Positions 40,516-51,408 of a stretch of 64,000 nucleotides of DNA are shown piece by piece (the first letter of the stretch is position 1; the number at the start of each line of letters is the position of its first letter). The DNA is from Gymnopus androsaceus JB14 (Eukaryota > Basidiomycota > Agaricomycetes > Agaricales > Omphalotaceae), in contig ML769444.1 in NCBI GenBank assembly GCA_009733575.1, positions 209,048 to 273,047 of the forward strand. The letters are read 5' to 3'. Made by a program: the position numbers and the translations under genes. The notes below the pieces were generated by a model. The model saw only the letters and a program-made list of their open reading frames with translations. It had not been told where the DNA came from and ran no database searches.

Positions 40516-40989
40516 CCATGGATTCCAGGCTGGTCCCTGGAATCCAGGGCCCTGGATTTCCTGTGGATTTACTTCATATTAGATAGTGGATTGTTACACT
40601 TTGGTCTAACTCAGAAGATATAAATTGGGGCAGCCTGAAGTGCTGAGCCCCTAAAGGCTAATTCTTCCAGGCATCACTTTCCTAGATCCTCTCTTCATCA
40701 TTCCCCATATTGTCCATCCAGTCCAAATATTCATCATATCCAGTATTTATTGCCTCTTGATATCCTTCATTATCATATCCAGATCCATCTTCATTATTCC
40801 CAGCTCTTTCATCACACTATAAAAATCAGATCCAACATTCTCAATACATTCATCATTGTGTTCAGTAGCATCTCCAATGAGATTTTGTTCAAAAGCAGCA
40901 CAATATTCAGAATATGAGTCTTCTAACTCTTGGGAATGGATTTGACCAACTCCAGAATAGTAAGGTGACTCCCTCTCATGAGATATGAG

Positions 40990-42786
40990 CTATATCTGGG
41001 ATTCAGAATAATCATTAATACCAAACTCATCAATGGAGCAATGTTCCGAAGGTGTAAAGTCCGGGCCATGTGGTAATTGTATGGCAGGCATTCCGGCTGG
41101 ATTTTGGGCTTGCCAGGATAGCCAGTTTTGTTCCTGTTCTTTCCATTGCTGCCACGTCTTGCATTTCTCTTCATCCTCAACATCTATCTCTTCCCCATCC
41201 CTCATTCTCAATATCTCAGAGCCTTCGGAAACCATTCCTGGATAATTTCTGTGCAGGATGGCCAGAGATTCTGTGGTTTTTGCAGTGAGGGAAGGCAAAT
41301 AGTGTTGGCTTTCCTCTCCAGAGTTTGTGTCCCTATCTGCAACAAATCTTCTCCTACTTCCTTGGCTCTTGGACCCCAAATTGTGTGTTTCTTCAAATGG
41401 CCTTGAATTATCAGGATCTGTATCTTTGTAATTTGCATCTGGGCCATTCCTTTCTCTACTCCAGCATTCCTTTTGAGGAATTGTATAATATGGGGTGAAG
41501 TTTCTTGGGCTTGGGTGATATTGAGCATTGGAAATGTTGAACAATGGGCAAAAATGTGAGTTTCCGGTAGTAGTTATTGTGGAACAAGGTCCTGATGTGT
41601 TGTCAGGAACTTCTAACAGAGTTGTAACACATCCAAAACTGTGTATGGCTCAAGAGTCAAAGGATGGATTTTGCCGCTCCCTCCAATATGGCATTGAAAA
41701 ATCAGTGGTAGGAGGCTCCCTATTGGGTATGCTCACCCCACTTTTTGGCTCTGTGTCCATATTGAACTGACCATTAGCATTGATCCTCCTTTTTGCAGCA
41801 TGCGTCATTGTCTGGGAGCTTGGTGGTGGAGCAACTAAGGCTGATACTTGTCCATTTTGCACCCATTCTGCCATATGTTCATGCATCGTTGCTTTGACCT
41901 TTGCTACTGGTTATTTATGTGAAGTAGTTACGTTCGGTATGTGCCTCTGATTTTTCCTCACTATCTTCCTTCAATTTCTTCTAGACAGTGGTTCATCACT
42001 GCTACCTGCTCCGCCTTGGATGCGCAAGACCAAATTGGCATCTCGCTGATGCATTATAGAAGGACACTGTTTCTCCAAAGGTGCATCAATGTATTCTTCA
42101 CAACTACCCTTTGCTGAGCTGTTTCTGCAGCTCCTATTCCCATTGCTCTCAATTACAACCCCTGCATGGTTTACTGAAGTAATGTTCTGCTGGAGGCTCA
42201 ACATTGGGTGGTGACTGGGTATCTCTAAAGGTGCATGTATATCCATTTGAGCTTTTTCAGTGTCTAATCTTCCAGCCTCATTTCTTCTCTTTAGTATCTC
42301 ATTTCTGTGTTTTTTGTCTCTGTGGAAAGCTTGACAAGCCTTTCTGTTCAAGAATGGCTGGTTGCAGAATGTTCTGGTATGTGTCGGTAAGTTCTGAAAT
42401 TCATTAATTGTCTCTGGTCCATTCACAATATTGGGTTCGACAGCGGTGATTTGTAATTCCTTGTGCGCTACACCCTTTGAAACTTCCATCTCCAATGACA
42501 TATCAACTGTATCCGCTGTTGTTCTATTGGTAGGGATATTTTCATCCAACATGCCTGTGCTTGGTAATTCTGGGATTACTTTAGCAGCTGTTGACACTTG
42601 GCATGGTTTCGGAATGGACTGGACTAAATGCACTGGTCTCGGCATCCACAGTCCAATGTCAATGAATACTTCCATTTGGTGCCAGACATATATGATTGTA
42701 CTCCAGAATGGGGCCTTGTCTAGTAGGGATGAAAAGATAGGTGCATAGTCAAAATTCTCTTCATAAAGAGAGAATATGATATCCAT
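40990..42786 (-). pseudogene. Unknown coding block of about 600 codons inside the LTR element
   Basis: Three long open stretches in one and the same frame (41971-42786, 41650-41886, 40990-41544) are separated by single in-frame stops, so this was one ORF. It begins MDIIFSLYEENFDYAPIFSS. Further upstream, MSPKTFDNKFMEVEDLC (about 42890-42840) may be a first exon. It holds basic patches (KHRNEILKRRNEAGRLDTEK) and acidic ones (RMRDGEEIDVEDEEKCKT), and ends in DEFGINDYSESQI. There is no zinc knuckle, protease, RT, RNase H or integrase motif. It fills the place where gag-pol would be expected. It could be a diverged gag or a captured host gene. Confidence 0.5.
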
Positions 42787-43126
42787 GACCTGTCAGTAAG
42801 ATAAATCTTTGATGATGAAACCAATATTCTATGCTAACTCAACACATAGATCCTCTACTTCCATGAACTTGTTATCAAAAGTTTTGGGTGACATGGTAGG
42901 TGGGGTTTAGAGGGTATCAGGTTGACGTAGATGTAGTAAAAGTAGTTTACATTATGCCTATACAAGTGACAATGCAAATACCACTTGATTGGGATAGGAA
43001 TTGGTGAATTTGTGCTTCAACAAGCTACAAAACACAAGAGATGTAAAGAGCAAAGGGGTATATGGGGTATAGGCCAAGCACACACTCGCATTACCAATGC
43101 TGATAGCGGTGTTAGTCTTGATATTA

Positions 43127-43487
43127 TGTCAAGAACTGTTCACAGAACAGTTTGCCTTTGTCTTGATATGGGTAACCACTTATCAGGGATGATAATGCGA
43201 GTATTGATGTGGACAATAATATAGGATATTGGGGATATAATCACTGAATTAACAATGATAAGCAATGGTATGAGTCATAATATGAGTCATAAAATGGGCA
43301 TTAATCCATGTGTCTGCTGGGATTGAGCTTCGGATAGACACAGTTTGTGATCCGGGATGGTGCGTTGGGTACACAGGTTGTGATCTGGGATGTTACTTCA
43401 GGTACACAAGTTAAACAGACTAGAGATTGTACATCTAGCCAGAGTAGGTCCAAATACAAAGGTAGTTAACAACAAAATATCAAGACT
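43127..43487. mobile_element. Truncated LTR, second copy of the 38105 family
   Basis: Starts TGTCAAGAAC and matches 38105-38466 almost base for base in direct orientation, then stops at the edge of the palindrome at 43488. On the minus strand this is the U5 side of a 5' LTR; its other end is missing. With 38105-38777 it brackets about 4.3 kb of internal sequence. Confidence 0.8.
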
Positions 43488-43842
43488 CATCAGGAAAAAT
43501 GGTCTGGGCCCAGGATGACCCCAGGTCACTTAGGCAGCCTAGGCCACCTAGGAATAATGCAAAAACTTTGGACACCTCAGGCATCCTAGGCCTCCTAGGC
43601 CTCCTAAGCCTCCTAAGCCTCCTAGGAATTCTGAGGGTATCCTCAGGTTGCCTCAGGTTGCCCCAGGATGCCTCAGGACAGCTCAGGACAGCTCAGGATG
43701 GCCTCCAGAATGCCTAGGAGGCTTAGGAGGCTTAGGAAGCCTAGGATACCTGAGGTTTCCAAAGTTTTTGCATTATTCCTAGGTGGCCTAGGCTGCCTAA
43801 GTGACCTGGGGTCATCCTGGGCCCAGACCATTTTTCCTGATG
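43488..43842. mobile_element. Near-perfect palindromic foldback element, 355 bp
   Basis: Ends CATCAGGAAAAATGGTCTGG...; the outer 84 bp of both arms are identical in inverted orientation, and pairing continues with few mismatches through CCTAGG/CCTCCTAAG repeats almost to the centre. GC-rich compared with its surroundings. No coding capacity. No target duplication is visible, consistent with a rearrangement at the LTR edge. Confidence 0.88.
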
Positions 43843-43844
43843 TA

Positions 43845-44262
43845 CACTATTAGGTGCCAGATAAACATCCATAGCAGAAAGCTAAACCAACATGTTAGAC
43901 AAATGCTCGTATGGTGAAAAAAAGGCATAAAAAATGCACCAAATCCTGTCAAAGAAGGTTGACAAACAAATCATGGTTGAAAGAGTTCTCAACAACTGTA
44001 GAGACTATGATACCACTGTCCAATGCCATTGCTGCAAGCATTGACAGTCTTCTCTTTTTAACAAATGGCACCTGAACCTTCATTCTCTATCCCTTTGGTG
44101 ACCTTCCCCAAAGCCATGTATAGGTCCTGTTATCCTTGGAGACCTTATCAACAGAGACTAAATAGTGAGGTGCTCTTTTCTGGGGATTGTGCTCCCAGGC
44201 CATTTTCTAGATATGCTTTATATTGAGCCCAGCCCTCTCAAAGGTTTGATGGATTGTAGCAA
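43845..44262 (-). pseudogene. IS630-like DDE transposase, 5' part
   Basis: Readable relics on the minus strand: ATIHQTFERAGLNIKHI, KMAWEHNPQKRAPHYLVSVD, KVSKDNRTYTWLWGRSPKG, VPFVKKRRLSMLAAMALDSG and IIVSTVVENSFNHDLFVNLL. VSVD is the first catalytic Asp of the IS630/DDE_3 domain. Its continuation lies at 37902-38104. Stops (a TAG in the KHI-KM stretch, others) and frame slips show it is dead. Confidence 0.75.
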
Positions 44263-46904
44263 GACCCAGAGACAAGTGGCAATATTTTTTCCTAAACAAT
44301 GACCAAGACACCAACTAGCTGTTAAGACTGTGCTACTGGAGGGAAGCTGGACCTGGGGGGTCAAGCTGGGTCGGACCAAAGTGTAAACCAAGGCAACTGG
44401 AGATATGAAATGGAAGTGGACTGCAGACTGTCTATTAGGATGGGCCCTCACTATGACAAGTAGTCCTGAAGGGAATGCAAGCAATGATACTGAAGGTTGT
44501 TGGTGAGTCAAAGATCAAGGCCGGAAGGCATTGAGTCAAGTATAGGGATAATCCAAGTTAATGTTTAAATTAAAGACTACTGTACAAGATAGGTTGGCTT
44601 ATATATGGTAGTCCTTATTGTCCTTATTGTTAAATAAAAGATAATAACTCCCCATACTGTATAAGCTGTCTGGGAAGGAGAATAATAAATAATTGTCTTT
44701 TGGTTAGAGTAAATATTAAACATGAAGGTAGGTAAAAAACAATAAGAAATGGACTGAGGCAACTGAGGCAACTGGCCCAGTTGGCTCAGTCACTAGAAGA
44801 AAGTAAAGATATAAGTCCAGAGGAATCTCAGTCGGCTCAGTAAGTGTATCAGCGAATGATTGGCATAGTTGTAACAGTATTCCCCTCTTAGCCAGAGCCC
44901 TTGACAGCTAAAATAGTGTTCAAAATCTGTCTTTGAAAGTAGTCAGGATTCTTTTGATTGAACAATAATTGGAATAAATGTTGTTACACTGTGGGGATGG
45001 ACTCTTTTTACAAGATAGAAAATTCTGAGAGAAAGCTGAGTTGCTGTGCAAGATTCTGATAAGAGATATGTTAGTAATAAATTAGAAATTTAGAAAAACT
45101 GACCAACAAATTACCACATAATTCAACACCCCAATATTCATAGCTTTGCTGGAATGATTGCACAGGCCAAATATTGGAAAAGCCTTATCAGATTTTTCAA
45201 GATAGGGAGGTTCAGTTAAAATCAGAAACAAATGATTCATTCAGAACAGCTATTTCTAATCATTCTGTAGCGGAATAATTTATATTTTTTCACAAAAGTC
45301 TTCATCAGAAAAGTACAATGTTTCTCCATTTATCACCTTGTTTTTAAATACCAGAAAATTTTCTTGACCTTTATATGTGGAGAAAAGTTTCCATTTTTCC
45401 AAAATAATTCCATGTAACTCTGACCTAGAAAATATCCAAAATAGTCAGTCACAACATTTTTTGAGATTCTGGTGTCTTTTATTCGAAATTTCCAAGCATT
45501 TTACCAATTTTATATTGACCAGAAAAGGTCATGAAAATTGTGGGAACATTGGGAATATTCTAACCAAGAAAAAGCCAAGAATAATTGTACCAACATCTGG
45601 ACATCTTGTGTCTTGATATCAGCAATATCACTGATATTAGACATCATGCAAACATCAATATTTGAAGAAAACATTGAGTTGTATCAGACTTCAAGACTCC
45701 TGTCACACCCATAGTCAAGATTTGTATTGACCTATTGAGCTTTCACAATGTATTTATTCCCATCTTGTATGTTGTTACTTATATATTTCTTTAAATAACT
45801 TTAGGAGACACTGATTTGGAAGGGATGCATACACAACCTGTAGATTCCAGACAATGTGATAATTTGGTGCCTTGAGTGTTTTCTTATCCCCAACTTCACT
45901 CCCTTACCACGTCAACTGCAAACTTCTTTACTGTTACACTTTTTGACAATGCTTCCTTTTGGCACTCCATATTGCTGGCTATGACTATGACTACTTACTT
46001 TCCATCTACCTAGATTGAAAGCTGGAGGAGGAGAAAGGAGAATGAGATACCCAGTCCAACACTGGAGTACCTTCGCCTTGAGCAAGCAACACTGAAGCTT
46101 GAGGAGTTTCAGAATGTACTCCAGGGGAACGCGCTAATTGGTAGTCCAGTATCAACTTTGAAGTTATCCAAATCTGATTTCTTGGTACTGCACAATACAG
46201 CTTCTTTTATACTTTGTGTTTCACTCAAATTATCAATACTTATACTACAGCCCAAGAAAAATGTATTATTTGTTTTTTGCCCTCAAGCCACCATTGTAGC
46301 CAGCAAGATTGTCTTGCATTCACTTTCTTTTACAGTCCTTGCAAATTGATCTCTCAAATTAACTCTGTTAAACTTATGTGTTACTTTAAGATCTTTGTAC
46401 TTGTACTCAAACCTAGAGCTTCACTCAAGGGAGATTCAGTTCTGCATGCTTCTACACTAGGTATGCTTCTTCTTGTTCTCTTTCTCTCTTCTCTGCTCCT
46501 GGTAAGGTCCAGACACTCTGCAGATGTCTGTACTTCTTTCTTCCTCAGGTAAACACCCCTGCTCCTAGCATAACTAGGTTCCTCCAGTTCTCCCTGAGAA
46601 CAACCATTTCTTCTACACCAGAAATTTTTTTGCCTGTGAAATATGGACCTTTTGATACGTCAATGGATTATATATATTTTGCATATTTTTTTTAGTGTGT
46701 TGTTATCCAAATCCAAACTCAGATATGCCTAAAAGGGGTTGATAAAAGTACAAAGGTGTTGGTGAAGATAAAGTTGGAAATTGAAGAAGATTGTGGCTTG
46801 GAGATATACCCAGAGCTTGAATGCAAAGAGTAATTTTTGTATTCTGAGAATTTTAATTTTGTTTTGAGTGGTTGGGCATCATGATAATTAACTTGAAAAA
46901 TTAT
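44263..46904. other. AT-rich unassigned stretch
   Basis: Possible LTR relic at about 44360-44877: it ends TTGTAACA, and on the minus strand is preceded by the purine run AAGAGGGGAA, but no start or second copy was identified. 45377-45616 and 46158-46552 contain only low-complexity open stretches. A short coding-like relic, DKSTKVLVKIKLEIEEDC, lies near 46742. No gene is supported. Confidence 0.35.
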
Positions 46905-46988
46905 GCAGGTCCTGTCTCATTGTATTTCAAAACATTGTTCTAGTTCTCTTATATATCTTTATCAAAATCATGAAAAATATCTAAATAA

Positions 46989-47160
46989 TAGGGATGTTTC
47001 GGGCTGGCAAATTTTACTGCTCCAAATTTGGCCATAATGTATGGCAAATTTTGCTTGATAGAGCTATTCTTTGCTACATCATGCTGTACAAAAGTAGCCA
47101 TAAAATTTCGCAAATTTTGCTCCTGCAACTAGCAAATTTTGCCGGCCTGAAACATCCCTA
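46989..47160. mobile_element. MITE-like element, 172 bp
   Basis: Ends TAGGGATGTTTC(A/G)GGC(C/T)GGCAAA in inverted orientation; the TIR is about 26 bp with three mismatches. Internal GCAAATTTTGC words repeat. Inserted within the P4-ATPase fragment. The target duplication is not clear. Confidence 0.7.
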
Positions 47161-47230
47161 ATCTGGACATACTTCATCTTCCAGGATATCAACATACACT
47201 ATGAACTCTAAAAACCTGCATCCCCAAAAC

Positions 47231-47674
47231 TGTTAGTGACTAATTCCCCACAACATGAGGTACCAGGTATCACAACTTCCAACTTAGACAAAGACAAGAA
47301 CAATAAGAAAAGAAAAGATGATATTGAGAACTAGGAAATATTGATAAGATTGAAGCTAAGGACTAAGCTACAGCTACAACTACTATATAGACTGAAGTAC
47401 AAACTCATAGCCCTATATCCTGACCATATGGTAACAATGCATGAAACAATGAAAGACAACAAGTAAACAACAATAAGTAATAATAGATCAATCATACAAG
47501 TATGGACATGTTGACATGTGTTATGATCGGAAATGATCATACTCTGATTGACAGAACCTAATTAGTATAGCCACATGTATAAAAAGTGCATGCTTATAAA
47601 TATATAATGGTAACCAAAGAAAAATAATAAGGAAATAATACCATGTGTCAAATAAGATAAGAATATTTGTAACA
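47231..47674. mobile_element. Solo LTR, family A, older copy
   Basis: Starts TGTTAGTGACTAATTCC and ends TTTGTAACA. It aligns with 36167-36719 over most of its length with many transitions and some deletions. The flanks are AAAAC (47226-47230) and AAGAC (47675-47679), a 5-bp target duplication with one change. It splits the P4-ATPase fragment between KPASPK and TWKILDD. Confidence 0.82.
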
Positions 47675-47815
47675 AAGACCTGGAAGATCTTAGATGACTT
47701 TGGTCAAATTGAGCACATTTTCTCTGACAAAACTGGTACTCTCACAAAACATCATAGAATTCTTCATCCACAGCACTATCTATGGTGAAGATGTAACTGA
47801 AGGCTGCCAATTGAG

Positions 47816-49875
47816 ATTGTAATACCAATATGCTCAACCCCAGTAGCTCAACAATAAACCCCAAAGTCTCAAGCAGGATTATGCTTAATATTATGGAGAG
47901 GTCATTCAAGAATTGGTATTTTCAGATAGACAAGTTCACATTGGTGTAAGTTGGCACAGGATTTGATAGATATGTAAAATGCACAGAGGCGGGTGCTTTT
48001 CCAATTGCTGTTGGTGTCATGCCCTATATCACTGATTTCACTATCTTCACCACCCAAACCTGCCTGATCATATGCATAACTCACCCTACCAATCCAACAA
48101 CCACCTGCTAAGCTACACAATGAGTTCCATCTACTTCCTTACATACTGACTATTCACCAACCCAGCATCCTGTACATATATAACCGGTAGCTCCCCCTGA
48201 GAGATCCCTTATCTTGATATTAACCTGTTTTACTCCTGTATTTCTTGTTTTCTCTATTTTCTTATACTCTTGTCTATTCTTCTATTATCTCAATATACGC
48301 TTGTTCTGGCTTCTGCATTTTGACTTACATGTTGACCTAACTACCAGCAAGCTTATACAACATTTGGACTTGCTGCCATCAACTACTTGATGTTGGCTCA
48401 TACAACTAGACTCACAACTCACATTCAGGAGCTTTGGTATTCCCAATCCACCCGCTTCTTACTACTAGTCTCCATGCCAGATAGGAATCTGTATTGTCTG
48501 GGTGGAGCCTCCCTATGACTCATAAGGTGACTTTAGTAACTGTACAGTACAATTTGTTCAAGCAAGAGATGAATGTTAGGATCCTTTCTGCAGAGACTGT
48601 TCAGAAGACTCATAATCTTGCCACATCCAAGGGGTCCCAATTGGAAACAGCGAGTGTAGAAACAGTGATAAAATGCCTTCAACATCCTGTGATTGATTGA
48701 ATACATCTATCTCCTTATTCCAAATGGAGTGTTTGTTGGAACTGTATAACAGATTTATCATTGAAAATTTTGTTGTAGAGTTCAGAGTTGGTGAGGGATT
48801 GGATGATTTGGAGATGTTGGTGGGCCTGGATAGCAGACAATGGTTAGAAACTTGATGAAGAAAGTAGAAATGTAGTACTTACATCAATTCAGTAGCATGG
48901 TCAGATATGGGGTAATGAAAAAGTTGAATTTGTGAACAAAATAAATACCTGTATAATAACAGACTGCTTGTACACTTACCAACTCCAGATGAGCATGACT
49001 AGTCTGCTCAATACTCTCCCTTGTTAAGGTCTTTCTAAAAACTTCCTATTGTATTCAATGCATGTGCAGGGTTGTTTTTGTTTAATGTTTTTAAGCTGCA
49101 AGTACTTAGTAGGCTGGATTGAGCCTGTTTAGAACCCAACAATGCAGCCTTGTTGATACAGTGAAGAGAATAAAGAGAGATCTCATTCATAATCAAACAT
49201 CCTCCTAGACAGCATGAGTACCTAGGGCCCTTGAAGAATGGGTTTTGAGGAAGACAGAACAGATGCAAAGCCTAGAGTGTTTGATGGACAGGCATTGGAA
49301 TGGGGTCAAGGTACTAGGAGATAATGCTGATGCCATTAGATTTGATGAATTATATTCCACTTCACTGCTAGCAGTAACAGCATCAAAACTAAAACAAGCA
49401 TAACTGGTAGCACTGAATGCTGAGAGATCAATCATTTGCATAGAAGTAATGCATCCCAGTTTCCAACATCCACAAACTCACGTTTTTCTCTATGTCACTC
49501 TTTATTTTCTTTTTTGACAGAGAAAAAAGTCAATTGTACTGTACTGACACATATAAATTACACCCAGATTCCAATATAAGTTTGGAAAGCAAAGTTATTA
49601 TGAATCAATGGAACTCCAAGTCATTACCTTAATTAACTTTCAAAATTTACAGTATTGCTCTCAAAAATTATCTTTATCAACTCTATAATTGTCTAATTCT
49701 TCTTGTGATGCTCTAGAAGCAAGCTCAGAGGCTAGCACTGGTGACTACAGGGCAACTACACAATGACTAATCATGCAGCCACACACACAAGCTTGCAATA
49801 TTGAAAAATAATAACCATGGTCATCAAGCTTTTATGTTTGGAAGCATATACATGGCTAGTAGTAGTAGTAGTACT
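47816..49875. other. Unassigned AT-rich stretch
   Basis: No confident gene. 48130-48360 has a pyrimidine-rich, promoter-like composition (CTCCCCCTGAGAGATC, ATATAACC) reminiscent of an LTR U3/R region, without recognised termini. An (AGT)5 microsatellite at about 49858-49875 marks the edge of the LINE fragment. Confidence 0.35.
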
Positions 49876-50543
49876 TTTTGGTCTGCATAAATGATATAGC
49901 AGCAATAACAACCATGGATATGGCTGCCACCGGGCTGTCCCATAATATCCTGAGGGAACTACAAACAGCGCACCCAGGAATCAAGGTTGTATTATCATGG
50001 GTTCTGGAGCATATGAGATACGCAGGAAACGAGTGCGCAGATATAGAGGCAAAGAAGGCAGCACCATTACAATTCAGCCCGAACTACAAACTCCTCTCTC
50101 AACTACACAAGCCTCTCCCAAGGAGTTGAACTTCCACAGTCAGGACGTATAAGAAGGAACTGGAGAAGCAGCATACAGAGGAATGGAGGAAATCACCCCA
50201 ATACGCAAGATTCCAGAATACCAATAACTTGAATATGACTGATGCCAGCTGGAAGTATTGGAAGATATCAAGAGCCCTACCTCAAAGATTCCTCTCTATT
50301 CTCACTCAACTACAAACTGGCTACTTCCCATTACAGCAACATCTATACTGCATTAAAAGAGCTGAATCACCTGCATGCCCCTGCTATAAACAAAAACCCA
50401 AAATGATGCACCATTACCTTATGGAATGCCCAGTACACTGCAATCCAAGAGCCTGGCTAAGACTGAACATCCCTCAAGGCAACTGGACAATGACTGAGCT
50501 ACTGACAAACGAGAGGATGCTAAAGCATCTATTCAATTTGTGA
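49876..50543 (+). pseudogene. 3' end of a non-LTR retrotransposon (LINE) ORF2: RNase H and terminal zinc-knuckle region
   Basis: One frame carries NDIAAITTMDMAATGLSHNI, LRELQTAHPGIKVVLSWVLE and HMRYAGNECADIEAKKAA, the C-terminal half of an RNase H domain (the GNECAD aspartate is retained; the usual VPGH histidine region reads VLEH). After one TGA in place of an expected Arg codon (50127-50129) it continues TYKKELEKQHTEEWRKSPQY and WKYWKISRALPQRFLSILTQ, and ends with CPCYKQKPKMMHHYLMECPV, a C-C-H-C-type finger typical of fungal Tad1/L1-like ORF2 ends. Stop at 50543. The upstream part is missing (5' truncation). With only one stop it is one of the younger relics here. Confidence 0.82.
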
Positions 50544-50841
50544 ACAAAACAGGGAGATTTCAGCACATTGTAGGGGAGCTGCCAGCATGGGAGACAGATG
50601 ATAGTGAATAGCAGACTCCAAGTGTTGGCTTGATATAGTTTTAGTGAGGAAGCTCCTTGAAGTGTTAGCTAGCTTACCAACTCATTTTACCTCTTGCCTG
50701 CTCTTCACTGAGTGTGTTAAAAATGCCTACTCTGGTAACTTGCGCAGTGGTTGTATAAGCATGTTAGGTAACTCATGGGATTCCCTGTGAGTTGGAGTAT
50801 CATTGCACAGCAACATAAAGGCTCCTGATTCATGCTAAGCC

Positions 50842-51003
50842 ATTTGTTGAGCTAGCATACTTGACCCGTGTTTGGGTGTTTCATCTTGGATACACAAAGT
50901 TGTTTGTTGAGTTGGCATACTTGACCCAAGCCTCAGTGTTTATGCAGATATGCAAAGTTGTTTATTGAGTTGGCATACTTGATTCATGCTTTGGTGTTTG
51001 CTT
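50842..51003. repeat. Three tandem units of about 60 bp
   Basis: Units start at about 50842, 50903 and 50961 with TTTGTTGAGTTGGCATACTT or a variant, followed by a GTGTTT word and, in two, CAAAGTTG. The rest of 50544-51408 has no recognisable gene. Confidence 0.65.
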
Positions 51004-51408
51004 TTCCCCTCAAATTTCAATTAGTTCAATGCATCAGTGTATGTTAGTTTTCACACCCTTCCTCCAATACAAACCTTGTTCATTTGCACTGTCTATGCCT
51101 CTGTTGAGTGCTTTCTTTACAAATCAAACAGTAGTAGAGAAAATCTTTGACAACCTCCTTTGTTGCTTTAATTAAATCTTTCAGATTGAATCTGCTTGGT
51201 GTGATTGTTGTTTAGTTAGTTTTCATACCTAGCACAAAACTAACTCATCAACTTGGTTCAAACTTGCAGCATATCTTATAATGATATTGTCTGTCAAACA
51301 TCCCAAGCCATTCACCTTCTGTCAGAAGGCTGATATCACTGTACATGTGCAGGTGCATAGAAAGCAGATTGTGCTACAGGCCAAGAAATCATTGACCCTA
51401 TTGCACTA

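Larger units (their letters stand above)
38804..40642. mobile_element. Composite foldback element, 1839 bp, with target-site duplication
   Basis: The terminal inverted repeats are about 127 bp (38804-38930 against 40516-40642), starting CATTCCAGGCTGCCCC or CACTTCAGGCTGCCCC. The element is flanked by CTGAGCC on both sides (38797-38803, 40643-40649; 8 bp if the next C is counted). Inside are two palindromic arrays built on GGAATCCATGGACTAC (38931-39235 and 40150-40515) and, in the centre, about five tandem units of about 170 bp (39240-40020). No ORF of note. The size of the duplication fits hAT or Mutator-type integration in trans. It sits inside the LTR element, 27 bp from its 3' LTR. Confidence 0.85.
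46905..47815 (+). pseudogene. P4-ATPase (phospholipid flippase) fragment split by a MITE and a solo LTR
   Basis: After mentally skipping two insertions, the sequence reads as the flippase stretch around the phosphorylation site: PVSLYFKTL-like (about 46910), IWTYFIFQDINIHYEL (about 47160-47210), KPASPK, then TWKILDDFGQIEHIFSDKTG and TLT (about 47678-47745), and after a one-base slip NIIEFFIHSTIYGEDVTEG. The DKTGT phosphoryl-acceptor motif and the FGQIEHIFSD signature are specific to P4-ATPases. Stops and frame slips make it non-functional. No other exon of the enzyme is visible, so this is a captured or residual fragment. Confidence 0.8.

Noticed and set aside
44360..44877. A further LTR ending TTGTAACA with purine run AAGAGGGGAA beside it
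   Set aside because: No matching start, no target duplication and no second copy in the window, so the call would rest on one weak end.
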